Positions 6,643 through 13,842 of a DNA stretch of 34,314 bases are shown piece by piece. The notes under the pieces were generated by a model. The model saw nothing but the letters and a program-made list of their open reading frames with translations, did not search any database and was not told the DNA's origin. A program made the translations under genes and the position numbers. How positions within the stretch are numbered: the stretch's first letter is position 1; each line of letters opens with the position of its first letter. Origin of the DNA: Catenulispora pinisilvae (GTDB taxonomy: Bacteria > Actinomycetota > Actinomycetes > Streptomycetales > Catenulisporaceae); contig NZ_JAAFZA010000106.1 in the NCBI RefSeq assembly GCF_015356865.1, forward strand, positions 1 to 34,314, read 5' to 3'.

Positions 6643-8223
6643 ATGACGAACGAGACTGACCCGGTGCGGGCGGTCGCCGCCGGCTACACCTTCGACGGCC
6701 CGACCCTGGACCTCGGCGCGCTGATGGTCGACGGCCAGCCGCACCCCGACGCCCAGATCCGCATCCCGCTGGCCATGCTCACCCGGCACGGCCTGGTCGC
6801 CGGGGCCACCGGCACCGGCAAGACCAGGACCCTCCAGGGCCTGGCCGAGCAGCTGTCGGCGGCCGGCGTGCCGGTGTTCCTGGCCGACATGAAGGGCGAC
6901 CTGTCCGGGATGGCCGCGCCGGGGGAGGGCAGCGAGAAGCTGACCGCGCGGACGCGGGCGCTGGGTCAGCAGTGGTCCCCGAAGGCGTTCCCGTGCGAGT
7001 TCTACGCCCTCGGCGGCCAGGGCACCGGCATCCCGGTGCGCGCGACGGTCTCGGCGTTCGGCCCGACGATGCTGGGCAAGGTGCTGGACCTGAACGCCAC
7101 CCAGGAGTCCTCGCTGGGCCTGGTCTTCCACTTCGCCGACACCAAGGGCTGGCTGCTGCTGGACCTCAAGGACCTGCGCAGTGTGCTGCTCTACCTGACC
7201 AGTGATGAGGGCAAGGCGGAGCTCAAGGCGATCGGCGGGCTCTCGCCGCAGACCGTCGGGGTCATCCTGCGCGAGCTGACCGCGTTCGAGGCCAAGGGCG
7301 CCGAGCCGTTCTTCGGCGAGACCGAGTTCGGGGCGCTGGACCTGATCCGCAGCACGCCGGACGGCCGCGGCGTGGTGTCGCTGCTGGAGTTGCCCGGGGT
7401 GGCCAGCCGTCCGGAGCTGTTCTCCACGTTCCTGCTGTGGCTGGTCGCGGAGCTGTTCGAGCGGCTGCCGGAGGTCGGGGACCTGGACCGGCCCAAACTC
7501 GTGTTCTTCTTCGACGAGGCGCACCTGCTGTTCAACGGCGCGTCCAAGGCGTTCGTCGCCGCGATCACCCAGGCGGTGCGGCTGATCCGGTCCAAGGGCG
7601 TCGGCATCTTCTTCGTCACGCAGACCCCGAAGGACGTGCCCGGCGACGTGCTGGCCCAGCTCGGCAACCGGGTCCAGCACGCCCTGCGCGCCTACACCCC
7701 GGACGACGCGAAGGCGTTGAAGGCGACGGTTTCGACGTTCCCGAAGTCCCAGTACGACCTCGCCGAGGTGCTCCAGAACCTCGGCATCGGCGAGGCCGTG
7801 GTGACGGTGCTGTCCGAGAACGGCGCCCCGACGCCGGTGGCCTGGACCCGGCTGCGGGCGCCGGAGTCGCTGATGGCCGAGGCGGATCCGGCGGTGGTGC
7901 AGGGGATCGTGAACGCCTCGCCGCTGCTGGCGACCTACGGACCGGCGATCGACCGGGAGTCGGCGTACGAGATCCTGGCCGCCCGCGAGGCGCAGGCGCA
8001 GCAGGCCGCCGAGGACGCCGCCGCGGCGAAGGAGGCGGCCAAGGAGATGGAAGACGAGGCGAAGCGGGCTGAGCGGGAGGCCCGGAGCCGGCCCACCGCC
8101 GCGCCCAAAGCGCCGCCGAACCTCATTGATCAGGCCTTGGGATCGGCCACGGTGAAGCGGGCCATGAACACGGCGGTACGCGAGATCACCCGAAGTATTT
8201 TCGGAACTAGGAAACGGGGGTAG
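6643..8223 (+). CDS. HerA/YjgR-type ATPase (DUF853)
   Basis: This 526-residue protein belongs to the HerA-like P-loop ATPases typified by E. coli YjgR (DUF853). The Walker A motif GATGTGKT is at 54-61 and Walker B with LVFFFDEAH ends at D291-H294. The segment GIFFVTQTPKDVPGDVLAQLGNRVQ matches the sensor region of this family. The C-terminus is an Ala/Glu/Lys-rich, probably coiled-coil stretch (about 445-485), then a basic tail. HerA relatives pump or remodel DNA or proteins; the substrate of the YjgR branch is not established. The ATG at 6643 has GAGGTGA about 5 nt upstream. It follows the MltG-like gene on the same strand after 103 bp and overlaps the convergent MFS gene by 17 bp. Confidence 0.9.
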   Translation: MTNETDPVRAVAAGYTFDGPTLDLGALMVDGQPHPDAQIRIPLAMLTRHGLVAGATGTGKTRTLQGLAEQLSAAGVPVFLADMKGDLSGMAAPGEGSEKLTARTRALGQQWSPKAFPCEFYALGGQGTGIPVRATVSAFGPTMLGKVLDLNATQESSLGLVFHFADTKGWLLLDLKDLRSVLLYLTSDEGKAELKAIGGLSPQTVGVILRELTAFEAKGAEPFFGETEFGALDLIRSTPDGRGVVSLLELPGVASRPELFSTFLLWLVAELFERLPEVGDLDRPKLVFFFDEAHLLFNGASKAFVAAITQAVRLIRSKGVGIFFVTQTPKDVPGDVLAQLGNRVQHALRAYTPDDAKALKATVSTFPKSQYDLAEVLQNLGIGEAVVTVLSENGAPTPVAWTRLRAPESLMAEADPAVVQGIVNASPLLATYGPAIDRESAYEILAAREAQAQQAAEDAAAAKEAAKEMEDEAKRAEREARSRPTAAPKAPPNLIDQALGSATVKRAMNTAVREITRSIFGTRKRG

Positions 8224-9418
8224 CGGGTGACGGACGGGTCCCGGCGTTTGTGTGGAACGCCGGGGCCCGGGAATCTCCCCGCCGCTCCAGCGCGGCCGAC
8301 CAGAGCGCCAGCACCAGCGCGGATCCGGCGAGCAGCGCCCCGACCCAGTTCGGCGCGGTGTAGCCGAGCCCGGCGGAGATCACCACGCCGCCCAGCCACG
8401 CCGACAGCGCGTTGCCCAGGTTGAAGGCGCCGATGTTGACCGCCGAGGCCAGCGTCGGCGCCCCGTGCGCCTGGTCCAGCACCCGCTTCTGAAGCGGCGG
8501 GACCGTGGCGAAGCCCAGGGCGCCGATCAGCACGATGGTGATCGCGGCAAGGATCTTGTTGTGCGCGGTGGCGGTGAACACCAGCAGCACCACGGCCAGC
8601 CCGCCGAGCGCGGTGTAGAGCATGGGCATCAGCCGCCGGTCGGCGTACCGGCCGCCGATCAGGTTGCCGAGGAACATGCCGAGGCCGAACAGCACCAGCA
8701 GCCAGGTCACCGCGCCGGTGGAGTAGCCGGCGACGTGGGTCATCATCGGCGCGATGTAGGTGATCGCGGCGAACACCCCGCCGAAGCCCAGCACGGTCAT
8801 CGCCATGGCCAGCACGACCTGCGTGTTGCGGAAGGCGGCCAGCTCCCGGCGCAGGTGCGCGCCTTCGGGCCGGGGCAGCGGCGGGACCAGCTTGGCGATG
8901 CCGGCCAGCCCGGCCACGCCGAGCGCGGCCACCACGGCGAACGTCACCCGCCAGCCGACGGCCTGGCCGACCAGGGTGCCCAGCGGCACCCCGACCACGT
9001 TCGCCACGGTCAGGCCGGTGAACATCCCGGCGATCGCCCCGGCCTTCTTCTCCGGGGCCACCAGTTCGGCGGCGACCACCGAGCCGATGCCGAAGAAGGC
9101 GCCGTGGGCCAGCGCGGTCACGATCCGGCCGGCCAGCATCACCTCGAAGGACGGGGCCAGCGCCGAGATCAGGTTGCCGAGTACGAACAGGCCCATGAGC
9201 AGCATGAGCATGGTCTTGCGGCCGATTTTGGTGCCGAGCGCGGTCATCAGCGGGGCGCCGGCCACGACGCCGAGCGCGTAGCCGGTGACCAGCAGGCCGG
9301 CCGAGGGGATCGAGACGCCGTAGTCGCCGGCGATCTGCGGGAGCAGGCCCATCGGCACGAACTCGGTGGTGCCGATGCCGAAGGCCCCGATGGCCAGGGC
9401 GAGGAGCGCGAGAGGCAT
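8207..9418 (-). CDS. AraJ-family MFS efflux transporter
   Basis: A 403-residue major facilitator with about 12 membrane segments. The N-terminus (GAFGIGTTEFVPMGLLPQIA) and GTKIGRK (62-68, loop 2-3 motif A) match the AraJ/YdhP/chloramphenicol-exporter group of drug:proton antiporters. The substrate cannot be read from the sequence. The ATG at 9418 is chosen because GGAGGG lies 7 nt before it; the reading frame stays open upstream but that part is not membrane-like and covers the promoter. It is divergent from a MarR regulator across 145 bp with repeated operator-like motifs, the standard arrangement for an exporter induced by a small molecule through release of MarR. Confidence 0.9.
   Translation of the reverse strand: MPLALLALAIGAFGIGTTEFVPMGLLPQIAGDYGVSIPSAGLLVTGYALGVVAGAPLMTALGTKIGRKTMLMLLMGLFVLGNLISALAPSFEVMLAGRIVTALAHGAFFGIGSVVAAELVAPEKKAGAIAGMFTGLTVANVVGVPLGTLVGQAVGWRVTFAVVAALGVAGLAGIAKLVPPLPRPEGAHLRRELAAFRNTQVVLAMAMTVLGFGGVFAAITYIAPMMTHVAGYSTGAVTWLLVLFGLGMFLGNLIGGRYADRRLMPMLYTALGGLAVVLLVFTATAHNKILAAITIVLIGALGFATVPPLQKRVLDQAHGAPTLASAVNIGAFNLGNALSAWLGGVVISAGLGYTAPNWVGALLAGSALVLALWSAALERRGDSRAPAFHTNAGTRPSPATPVS
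8240..8264 (+). terminator. hairpin downstream of the HerA-like gene, inside the MFS gene
   Basis: A perfect 9-bp stem (CCCGGCGTT at 8240-8248, AACGCCGGG at 8256-8264) with a 7-nt loop lies 17 nt past the HerA-like stop and within the last codons of the convergent MFS gene. No T tract follows. Confidence 0.45.
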
Positions 9419-9482
9419 GGGGTGGCCCTCCATGGGCGTTGCCGGTGTCCGGTGCTGTTGCTTGAGCGGCTTACGAGCCCCC

Positions 9483-9540
9483 ACAATAATTGCAGACGCA
9501 TGTACTTGCAAACGCAACGATTGCACACGCGGTATATTGC
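9483..9540. promoter_or_regulatory. MFS/MarR divergent promoter with three TTGCANACGC boxes
   Basis: TTGCAGACGC (9490), TTGCAAACGC (9506) and TTGCACACGC (9521) are direct repeats 16 and 15 bp apart; the middle one extends to TTGCAAACGCAA with dyad ends TTGC/GCAA. On the minus strand TTGCAA (9511-9506), 17 nt, then TATTGT (9488-9483) forms a good promoter for the MFS gene, and the boxes cover it. These are the likely MarR sites. Confidence 0.6.
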
Positions 9541-9563
9541 GAGGAAGGAAAGGACGCCACGCC

Positions 9564-10124
9564 ATGACCGCCACCGCTTCCGGCACCGCCGGCACCGGCA
9601 CCCCGGCCGCCACTGACACCCCGGCTGCCCCGGACACCTCAGACGCGTCGGCTGCCGCTACCCCGGCCGCCCCCGCTCCGGTCCCGTTCGGGCTGGCCTG
9701 CGGCTGGTACGCGCTGTCGCTGCTGCAAGGCCGGATCGAGACCCACCTGGAGCACGCCCTCCAGACCCACGACCTGAGCGTCCGCGAGTTCTCGCTGCTG
9801 GACGTCCTCAGCGCCCAGCACGACGGCGACGGCGGCCACCTGCGGATGACCCAGGTCGCGGACGCGGTCGTGCTGAGTCAGAGCGCGACGACCCGCCTGG
9901 TCACCCGGCTGGAGGACCGCGGCCTGCTGGAGCGCTACCTGTGCCCCACCGACCGGCGCGGCATCTACACCAACGTCACGCCCGCCGGTCTCGCGCTGCT
10001 GGCCGAGGCCCGGCCCACGCAGGACGCCGCGCTGCGCGAGGCGCTGGCGGACGCGCGTACCGATCCGCGGTTGGTGCCGCTGGTCGAGACCGTCGAACAG
10101 CTCAACCGGGCGGCCAAGCGCTGA
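9564..10124 (+). CDS. MarR-family transcriptional regulator
   Basis: A 186-residue protein with an Ala/Thr/Pro-rich, probably disordered N-terminus (1-37) and a MarR winged helix fold (about 40-180). Visible signatures are REFSLLDVLSA, the recognition-helix region LSQSATTRLVTRLEDRGLLER and the wing CPTDRRGIYTNVTPAG. MarR proteins are dimeric repressors released by small ligands. The ATG at 9564 follows a purine-rich AGGAAAGGA about 10 nt upstream, so unlike several genes in this window it has a normal leader. It is divergent from the AraJ-type MFS gene, its likely target together with itself. Confidence 0.9.
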   Translation: MTATASGTAGTGTPAATDTPAAPDTSDASAAATPAAPAPVPFGLACGWYALSLLQGRIETHLEHALQTHDLSVREFSLLDVLSAQHDGDGGHLRMTQVADAVVLSQSATTRLVTRLEDRGLLERYLCPTDRRGIYTNVTPAGLALLAEARPTQDAALREALADARTDPRLVPLVETVEQLNRAAKR

Positions 10125-10157
10125 GCCGGTCGTCGGGGGCGATACGGCGCTGCTGGA

Positions 10158-10239
10158 TTTCCCGGCTGGAACCGCTTGCCCGGCTCGACCGGATTGCCTG
10201 GCTGGACCGGCTCAACTGAGTTGCCCGGCTTACCCGGCT
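10158..10239. repeat. degenerate repeats with 9-bp periodicity between convergent genes
   Basis: The 10-mer TTGCCCGGCT and near copies begin at 10158, 10176, 10194, 10221 and 10230, at spacings of 18, 18, 27 and 9 bp, all multiples of 9. The block lies between the MarR stop and the convergent DHA2 MFS stop. Confidence 0.65.
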
Positions 10240-10251
10240 CGACCCGCTTAG

Positions 10252-11697
10252 TCAGGCCGCGGGCCGCGGATTGGCGACGTAGCGGTAGGCCACGACGGCT
10301 CCGGCGAACTCGACGGTGCAGGCCACCGTGAGCGCGACCCGCAGGCCGTGGACGAAGTGCGGGCCGCTGGTCGCACCGTTGGCGGCGAGGTCCATGACCG
10401 TGCCCTGAACCGCCACACCGAGCGTGGCGCCGAACATCCGGGCCAGGTTCGCCAGACCGGAGGCGAGCCCGGCCAGTTCCGGGGCCACCGCCGACACCGC
10501 CACGCCGACCACCGGGCCGGTGTTCAGCGCCAGCCCGACGCCGATGACGGTGAAGGCGGTCTCCAGGAGGAGCAGGTTCGCGTCCGCGCCGGCCACGGCG
10601 TAGATCAGGATCCCCAGACCCATCGCGGCCATTCCGGCGGTCATCGGCAGCCGCGGCCCGTGCTTCGTCACCAGCCGCCCGGTCAGCGGGGACAGCACGG
10701 TGGCGGCCACGGCCAGCGGCAGCATGCCCATCCCGGCGCCCAGCGCCGAGGCGCCGCGCTCCTGCTGGAACATCAGGCTGGTCAGCATGAGCATGCCGTA
10801 CATCCCGAACGTCATACACGCCGCGACGATCATCGACACCGGCAGCTGCCCGCGACGCAGCAGGGGCAGCGGGATCATCGGCGCGCGGCGGCGGCGCTCG
10901 GCGGCCACGAACGCCACCGGTCCGGCCACGCACCCCGCGACGCACAGCAGGGTGGCCGGCGAGGTCCACCCGAGTTCGCGGCCCTGCACCACCACGAACG
11001 TGATCAGCGCGAGCGAGACGACGGCCAGGACCTGGCCGAGCGGGTCGAGCGAGCGCGCGTCCGGGTTCCGCGACTCCGGGACGTGGCGCAGCGTCAGCGC
11101 CAGCGCGGCCACCCCGATCGGCACGTTGACCCAGAAGATCGACTGCCAGCCGAGGGTCTGCACCGCGAGCCCGCCGAGCGTCGGCCCGACGGCCAGCCCG
11201 CTCCCGGCCACCAGCGACCACGCGGCCATCGCCCGGTTCCGCTCCCGCCGCCCCGGGAACGCCGTGGCCAGGATCGCAAGGCTCTGCGGCAGCATCATCC
11301 CGGCTCCCGCGCCCTGCGTCACCCGCCCGGCGAGCAGCATCGGCAGGCCGGGCGCGAGCGCGCAGGCGGCGGATCCGAGCACGAACACCGCGACCCCGAT
11401 CCGGAACAGGTGCCGGCGGCCGAAGCGGTCGCCGAGCGTGCCGCCGGTGAGCAGCAGGGCGGCGAAGGTGACGTTGTAGGCGTCGACGACCCACTGGAGC
11501 CCGGCCAGGCCGCCGGACAGGTCGTGCCGGACGGCGGGCAGGGCGACGTTCACCGCGGTGGTGTCGACCTGGCCCAGGAACAGGGCCAGGCAGGTCGCGA
11601 GCAGGGTCACTCCGGCCCGGGGGAGTGCGGCCGTGGGTGTGGGTGTGGGTGTGGGTGCGGGTGCGGCGGCGGCCGAGGCTGTTTGCGCTGTCGACAT
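10252..11697 (-). CDS. DHA2-family (14-TM) MFS drug exporter
   Basis: A 481-residue EmrB/QacA-type major facilitator with a Pro/Thr-Ala N-terminal tail encoded by a GGGTGT repeat. The family motif D1 reads DTTAVNVALP (45-54), motif A reads GGTLGDRFGRR (85-95), and motif C GSGLAVGPTLGG is near 170. About 14 membrane segments are expected; these proteins export hydrophobic drugs or lipids by proton antiport. The start ATG at 11697 has no ribosome binding site but TACCGT lies 7 nt upstream, suggesting a leaderless mRNA. No dedicated regulator is adjacent: the upstream neighbour is the divergent CopD-type gene and the downstream neighbour is a convergent MarR. Confidence 0.9.
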   Translation of the reverse strand: MSTAQTASAAAAPAPTPTPTPTAALPRAGVTLLATCLALFLGQVDTTAVNVALPAVRHDLSGGLAGLQWVVDAYNVTFAALLLTGGTLGDRFGRRHLFRIGVAVFVLGSAACALAPGLPMLLAGRVTQGAGAGMMLPQSLAILATAFPGRRERNRAMAAWSLVAGSGLAVGPTLGGLAVQTLGWQSIFWVNVPIGVAALALTLRHVPESRNPDARSLDPLGQVLAVVSLALITFVVVQGRELGWTSPATLLCVAGCVAGPVAFVAAERRRRAPMIPLPLLRRGQLPVSMIVAACMTFGMYGMLMLTSLMFQQERGASALGAGMGMLPLAVAATVLSPLTGRLVTKHGPRLPMTAGMAAMGLGILIYAVAGADANLLLLETAFTVIGVGLALNTGPVVGVAVSAVAPELAGLASGLANLARMFGATLGVAVQGTVMDLAANGATSGPHFVHGLRVALTVACTVEFAGAVVAYRYVANPRPAA

Positions 11698-11704
11698 ATC
11701 GATG

Positions 11705-11710
11705 ACGGTA
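11705..11710 (-). promoter_or_regulatory. -10 element for a leaderless DHA2 MFS mRNA
   Basis: On the minus strand TACCGT is followed by 7 nt and then the ATG of the MFS gene. I see no good -35. A short inverted repeat TTCGGC/GCCGAA (11723-11738) lies just upstream and might be an operator. Confidence 0.45.
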
Positions 11711-11909
11711 GGGGTGGGACGTTTCGGCGGCGGCCGAAGTCGGCGGGTGTGCGGGGCGGAGGTGCTGGTGGCGGGTGTCGGTGAGGGCTGAATCGGATCT
11801 CTTGGTGCCGGCGAGTGGTCGGCCGAAACTCGCAGGCGGGCGCGGGCCGCAGGTGTCTGTGGGCTGAGTCGGCCGCGCCGGATGTGGGCTGCTTCTCACT
11901 CCTCGGGCG

Positions 11910-11940
11910 TTGACGATCAACTTAGGTTTGCCTAACCTAA
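11910..11940 (+). promoter_or_regulatory. promoter overlapped by a DtxR/IdeR-type iron box
   Basis: TTGACG (11910-11915), a 17-nt spacer and TAACCT (11933-11938) form a promoter. TTAGGTTTGCCTAACCTAA (11922-11940) covers the spacer and -10. The established DtxR/IdeR/DmdR consensus is TTAGGTTAGSCTAACCTAA, so it differs at one position; the outer seven bases on each side are perfectly symmetric. Repression when iron is sufficient is the expected outcome. Confidence 0.85.
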
Positions 11941-11973
11941 CCCTCGCCACCTCATCCATCCCCAGGGGGAACC

Positions 11974-13164
11974 TTGATCGCCACGCCTGCCCTTGCTCTC
12001 GCCGCCCGCGCGCCCGCGCCGTCCACCCCGCTCGGCTCGTTCGAGAGCAGCGCCGTGTCCTGGGCGAGTTGGGCGACCCTGATGTCCTTCGTCGGGCTGG
12101 TCGCGCTGGCGCTGGTGGTCGCGGCACCGGCGAACGCCGTGGGCGACCGGGCGGAGCGGCTGGTGCGCGGGCGGTTGGCGTGGGCCGCGGTCGCGGCCGG
12201 GGTGCTGGCGTTCCCCGCGGTGCTCAGCCACCATGCCCGGAGTGCGTCAGGCTACGACTTCGGGTCCGCCTGGCGCGCGCTCTTCGACGGCTCGAACGCC
12301 GGCCTGCTGGCCGGCCTGGAGACCGTCCTGCCGCCGATCGGTGCCCTGATCCTGCTGCCCGTGGCCGTCCGCCGGGTGCTCCCGAAGCCGCTGGCCACCG
12401 GGCTGTGGACGGCCGGGCTGGTGCTCGGCGCCGTCGCCCTGGGGGCCACGAACTTCCCGGCCAAGCGGCCCGCCGATCTGGGCCTGGGGGTCTTCCAGAC
12501 CTTCATGTGGATGCTGCACCTGATCGGCGCCGGCGTGTGGATCGGCGGGCTGGTCGGACTCGTGGTGCTCGGGCTGCGCAGCGGGCTGGACTCCGCGTTC
12601 TGGTCGGCGGCGATCCGCCGGTTCGCGGCGGCCGCGATGGGCTGCGTCGCGGCCATCCTGCTGTCCGGCCTGTTCCTCTACTGGGAGCATGTGGACGGCC
12701 CGAGCCAGTTGTTCACGACCATGTACGGCCGCGTCCTCGGGGTGAAGCTCGTGCTGTTCGGCGGCCTGCTCGTCCTCGGCGCGGTGAACCAGTTCTGGAT
12801 GCATCCGCGCATCGACGCGCTGCGCGCCGCCGGCGAGGACCGTCCGCTGCGCACCATCCTCGTCCGCCGCTTCCCGCTCGTGGTCGGCGTCGAGGTGGCC
12901 ATGGTGCTGGCGCTGGTGTTCGTCGCGCAGTTCCTGCACGGCTCCGCGCGGAACCAGGCCTACCAGGCCGATCTCGTCAGGCAGGGGACCGCGCCGCACG
13001 GGAAGCTCCCCACGCTGCCGCAGAAGCAGGTCTCCGCCTCGACCTGGATCGAGGGCACGGCGGAGACGGCCGCCGTCCTGGTCGTGGCGATCGGCGGCTA
13101 CCGCTTCTCCGGCCGCCTCGCCCGGCGCCGAAGCACGCCGGCCCAAAGCAGCTCTGCTGCTTAG
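11974..13164 (+). CDS. CopD-domain membrane protein under an iron box
   Basis: A 396-residue polytopic membrane protein with about eight to nine helices. The second half matches the CopD domain: MLHLIGAGVWIGGLVGLVV, then RRFAAAAMGCVAAILLSGLF and YGRVLGVKLVLFGGLLVLGAVNQFW. Histidines in SHHAR, MLHL and the conserved tryptophans fit the family, which is linked to copper transport across the membrane. A hydrophilic loop (about 315-355) is followed by a final helix. The start is TTG 11974, supported by AGGGGGA 3-4 nt upstream and by a promoter giving a leader of about 30 nt. Control by an iron regulator instead of a copper regulator is unexpected; it may act in iron or haem-copper physiology. It ends convergently with the NUDIX-like gene. 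Confidence 0.88.
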   Translation: MIATPALALAARAPAPSTPLGSFESSAVSWASWATLMSFVGLVALALVVAAPANAVGDRAERLVRGRLAWAAVAAGVLAFPAVLSHHARSASGYDFGSAWRALFDGSNAGLLAGLETVLPPIGALILLPVAVRRVLPKPLATGLWTAGLVLGAVALGATNFPAKRPADLGLGVFQTFMWMLHLIGAGVWIGGLVGLVVLGLRSGLDSAFWSAAIRRFAAAAMGCVAAILLSGLFLYWEHVDGPSQLFTTMYGRVLGVKLVLFGGLLVLGAVNQFWMHPRIDALRAAGEDRPLRTILVRRFPLVVGVEVAMVLALVFVAQFLHGSARNQAYQADLVRQGTAPHGKLPTLPQKQVSASTWIEGTAETAAVLVVAIGGYRFSGRLARRRSTPAQSSSAA

Positions 13165-13166
13165 AC

Positions 13167-13198
13167 GTTCAGCTGCTTACCTGTTCAGCTGCTCAACT
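13167..13198. repeat. two 16-bp repeats bridging convergent stops
   Basis: GTTCAGCTGCTTACCT (13167-13182) and GTTCAGCTGCTCAACT (13183-13198) lie right after the CopD-type TAG stop and extend over the stop of the facing NUDIX-like gene. A partial third copy precedes them. Confidence 0.65.
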
Positions 13199-13729
13199 CA
13201 GGCAGCCGACATGCGCCAACGCCTGCCGGAGCAACGTCCCCTGGCCGCCGTGCATGTCCTGCAGGACGCTGTCCGACGAAGCCTCCTTCGGGGTGAGCCA
13301 CACCAGGTCGAGCGCGTCCTGCCGGGGCGAGCAGTCGCCGTTGACCGGCACCACGTACGCCAGCGCCACCGCGTGCTGCCGGGGGTCGTGGTAGGGCGTG
13401 ACACCGGCGGTCGGGAAATACTCGGCCACGGTGAAGGGCTGGAGCGAGGCCGGGACGTTCGGCAGCGCGACCGGCCCGAGGTCCTTCTCCAGGTGGCGCA
13501 GCAGCGCGTCGCGCAGGCGCTCGTGGTGCAGCACGCGGCCGGAGACCAGGCTGCGGGTGATCTCCCCGTCGGGGGAGATGCGCAGCAGGAGGCCGATGCT
13601 GGTCACCTCGCCGGCCGCGTCTACGCGGACCGGGACCGCCTGGACGTAGACGATCGGCAGGTGGGCGCGGATCTGCTCGAGTTCGGACGGCGGGAACCAA
13701 CCCGGGGTCGTCTCGATCATTTCGGACAT
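13193..13729 (-). CDS. DUF4916 NUDIX-like protein
   Basis: A 178-residue protein resembling the actinobacterial DUF4916/NUDIX-like family. Family features are IVYVQAVPVRVDAAGEVTSIGLLLR, LVSGRVLHHERLRDALLRHLEKDLGP, the VAEYFP segment and DPRQHAVALAYVVPVNG. A complete NUDIX box (GX5EX7REUXEEXGU) is not recognisable, because the helix after LVSGRV carries HERLRDALLRHLEKDLGP, so hydrolase activity is uncertain. No ribosome binding site precedes the ATG at 13729, but TACGAT lies 6 nt before it, which fits a leaderless mRNA. The stop is convergent with the CopD-type gene 28 nt away, with a shared repeat in the gap. Confidence 0.82.
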   Translation of the reverse strand: MSEMIETTPGWFPPSELEQIRAHLPIVYVQAVPVRVDAAGEVTSIGLLLRISPDGEITRSLVSGRVLHHERLRDALLRHLEKDLGPVALPNVPASLQPFTVAEYFPTAGVTPYHDPRQHAVALAYVVPVNGDCSPRQDALDLVWLTPKEASSDSVLQDMHGGQGTLLRQALAHVGCLS

Positions 13730-13735
13730 TGGCTG

Positions 13736-13741
13736 ATCGTA
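13736..13741 (-). promoter_or_regulatory. -10 element for a leaderless DUF4916 mRNA
   Basis: On the minus strand TACGAT is followed by six bases and the ATG at 13729. No convincing -35 is visible. Confidence 0.35.
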
Positions 13742-13774
13742 CTAGTGGCGGGGGTGGAATGGGCTTCCCGGTGT

Positions 13775-13842
13775 CCAGGATCTGGGCCCGGCTTTCAGGA
13801 TCCCGGCTCTTCAGGATCCGGCTCTTCAGGATCCCGACTCCG
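13775..13842 (-). repeat. 15-16 bp tandem repeats duplicating a stop codon
   Basis: Units of CAGGATCCCGGCTCTT type lie at 13796-13811, 13812-13826 and 13827-13842, with a weaker copy from 13775. The alpha/beta-hydrolase stop (13826-13828) is inside the block, and a second TGA sits in frame exactly 15 bp downstream (13811-13813). Confidence 0.7.

Noticed and set aside
11819..11826. TCGGCCGA palindrome as an operator for the DHA2 MFS gene
   Set aside because: Short palindromes of this composition are expected by chance in GC-rich DNA and no regulator is adjacent.
9965..12127. A 720-codon open frame on the minus strand
   Set aside because: It runs antisense and out of frame through the MarR and DHA2 MFS genes and has the Arg/Gly/Pro-rich composition typical of shadow frames in GC-rich DNA.
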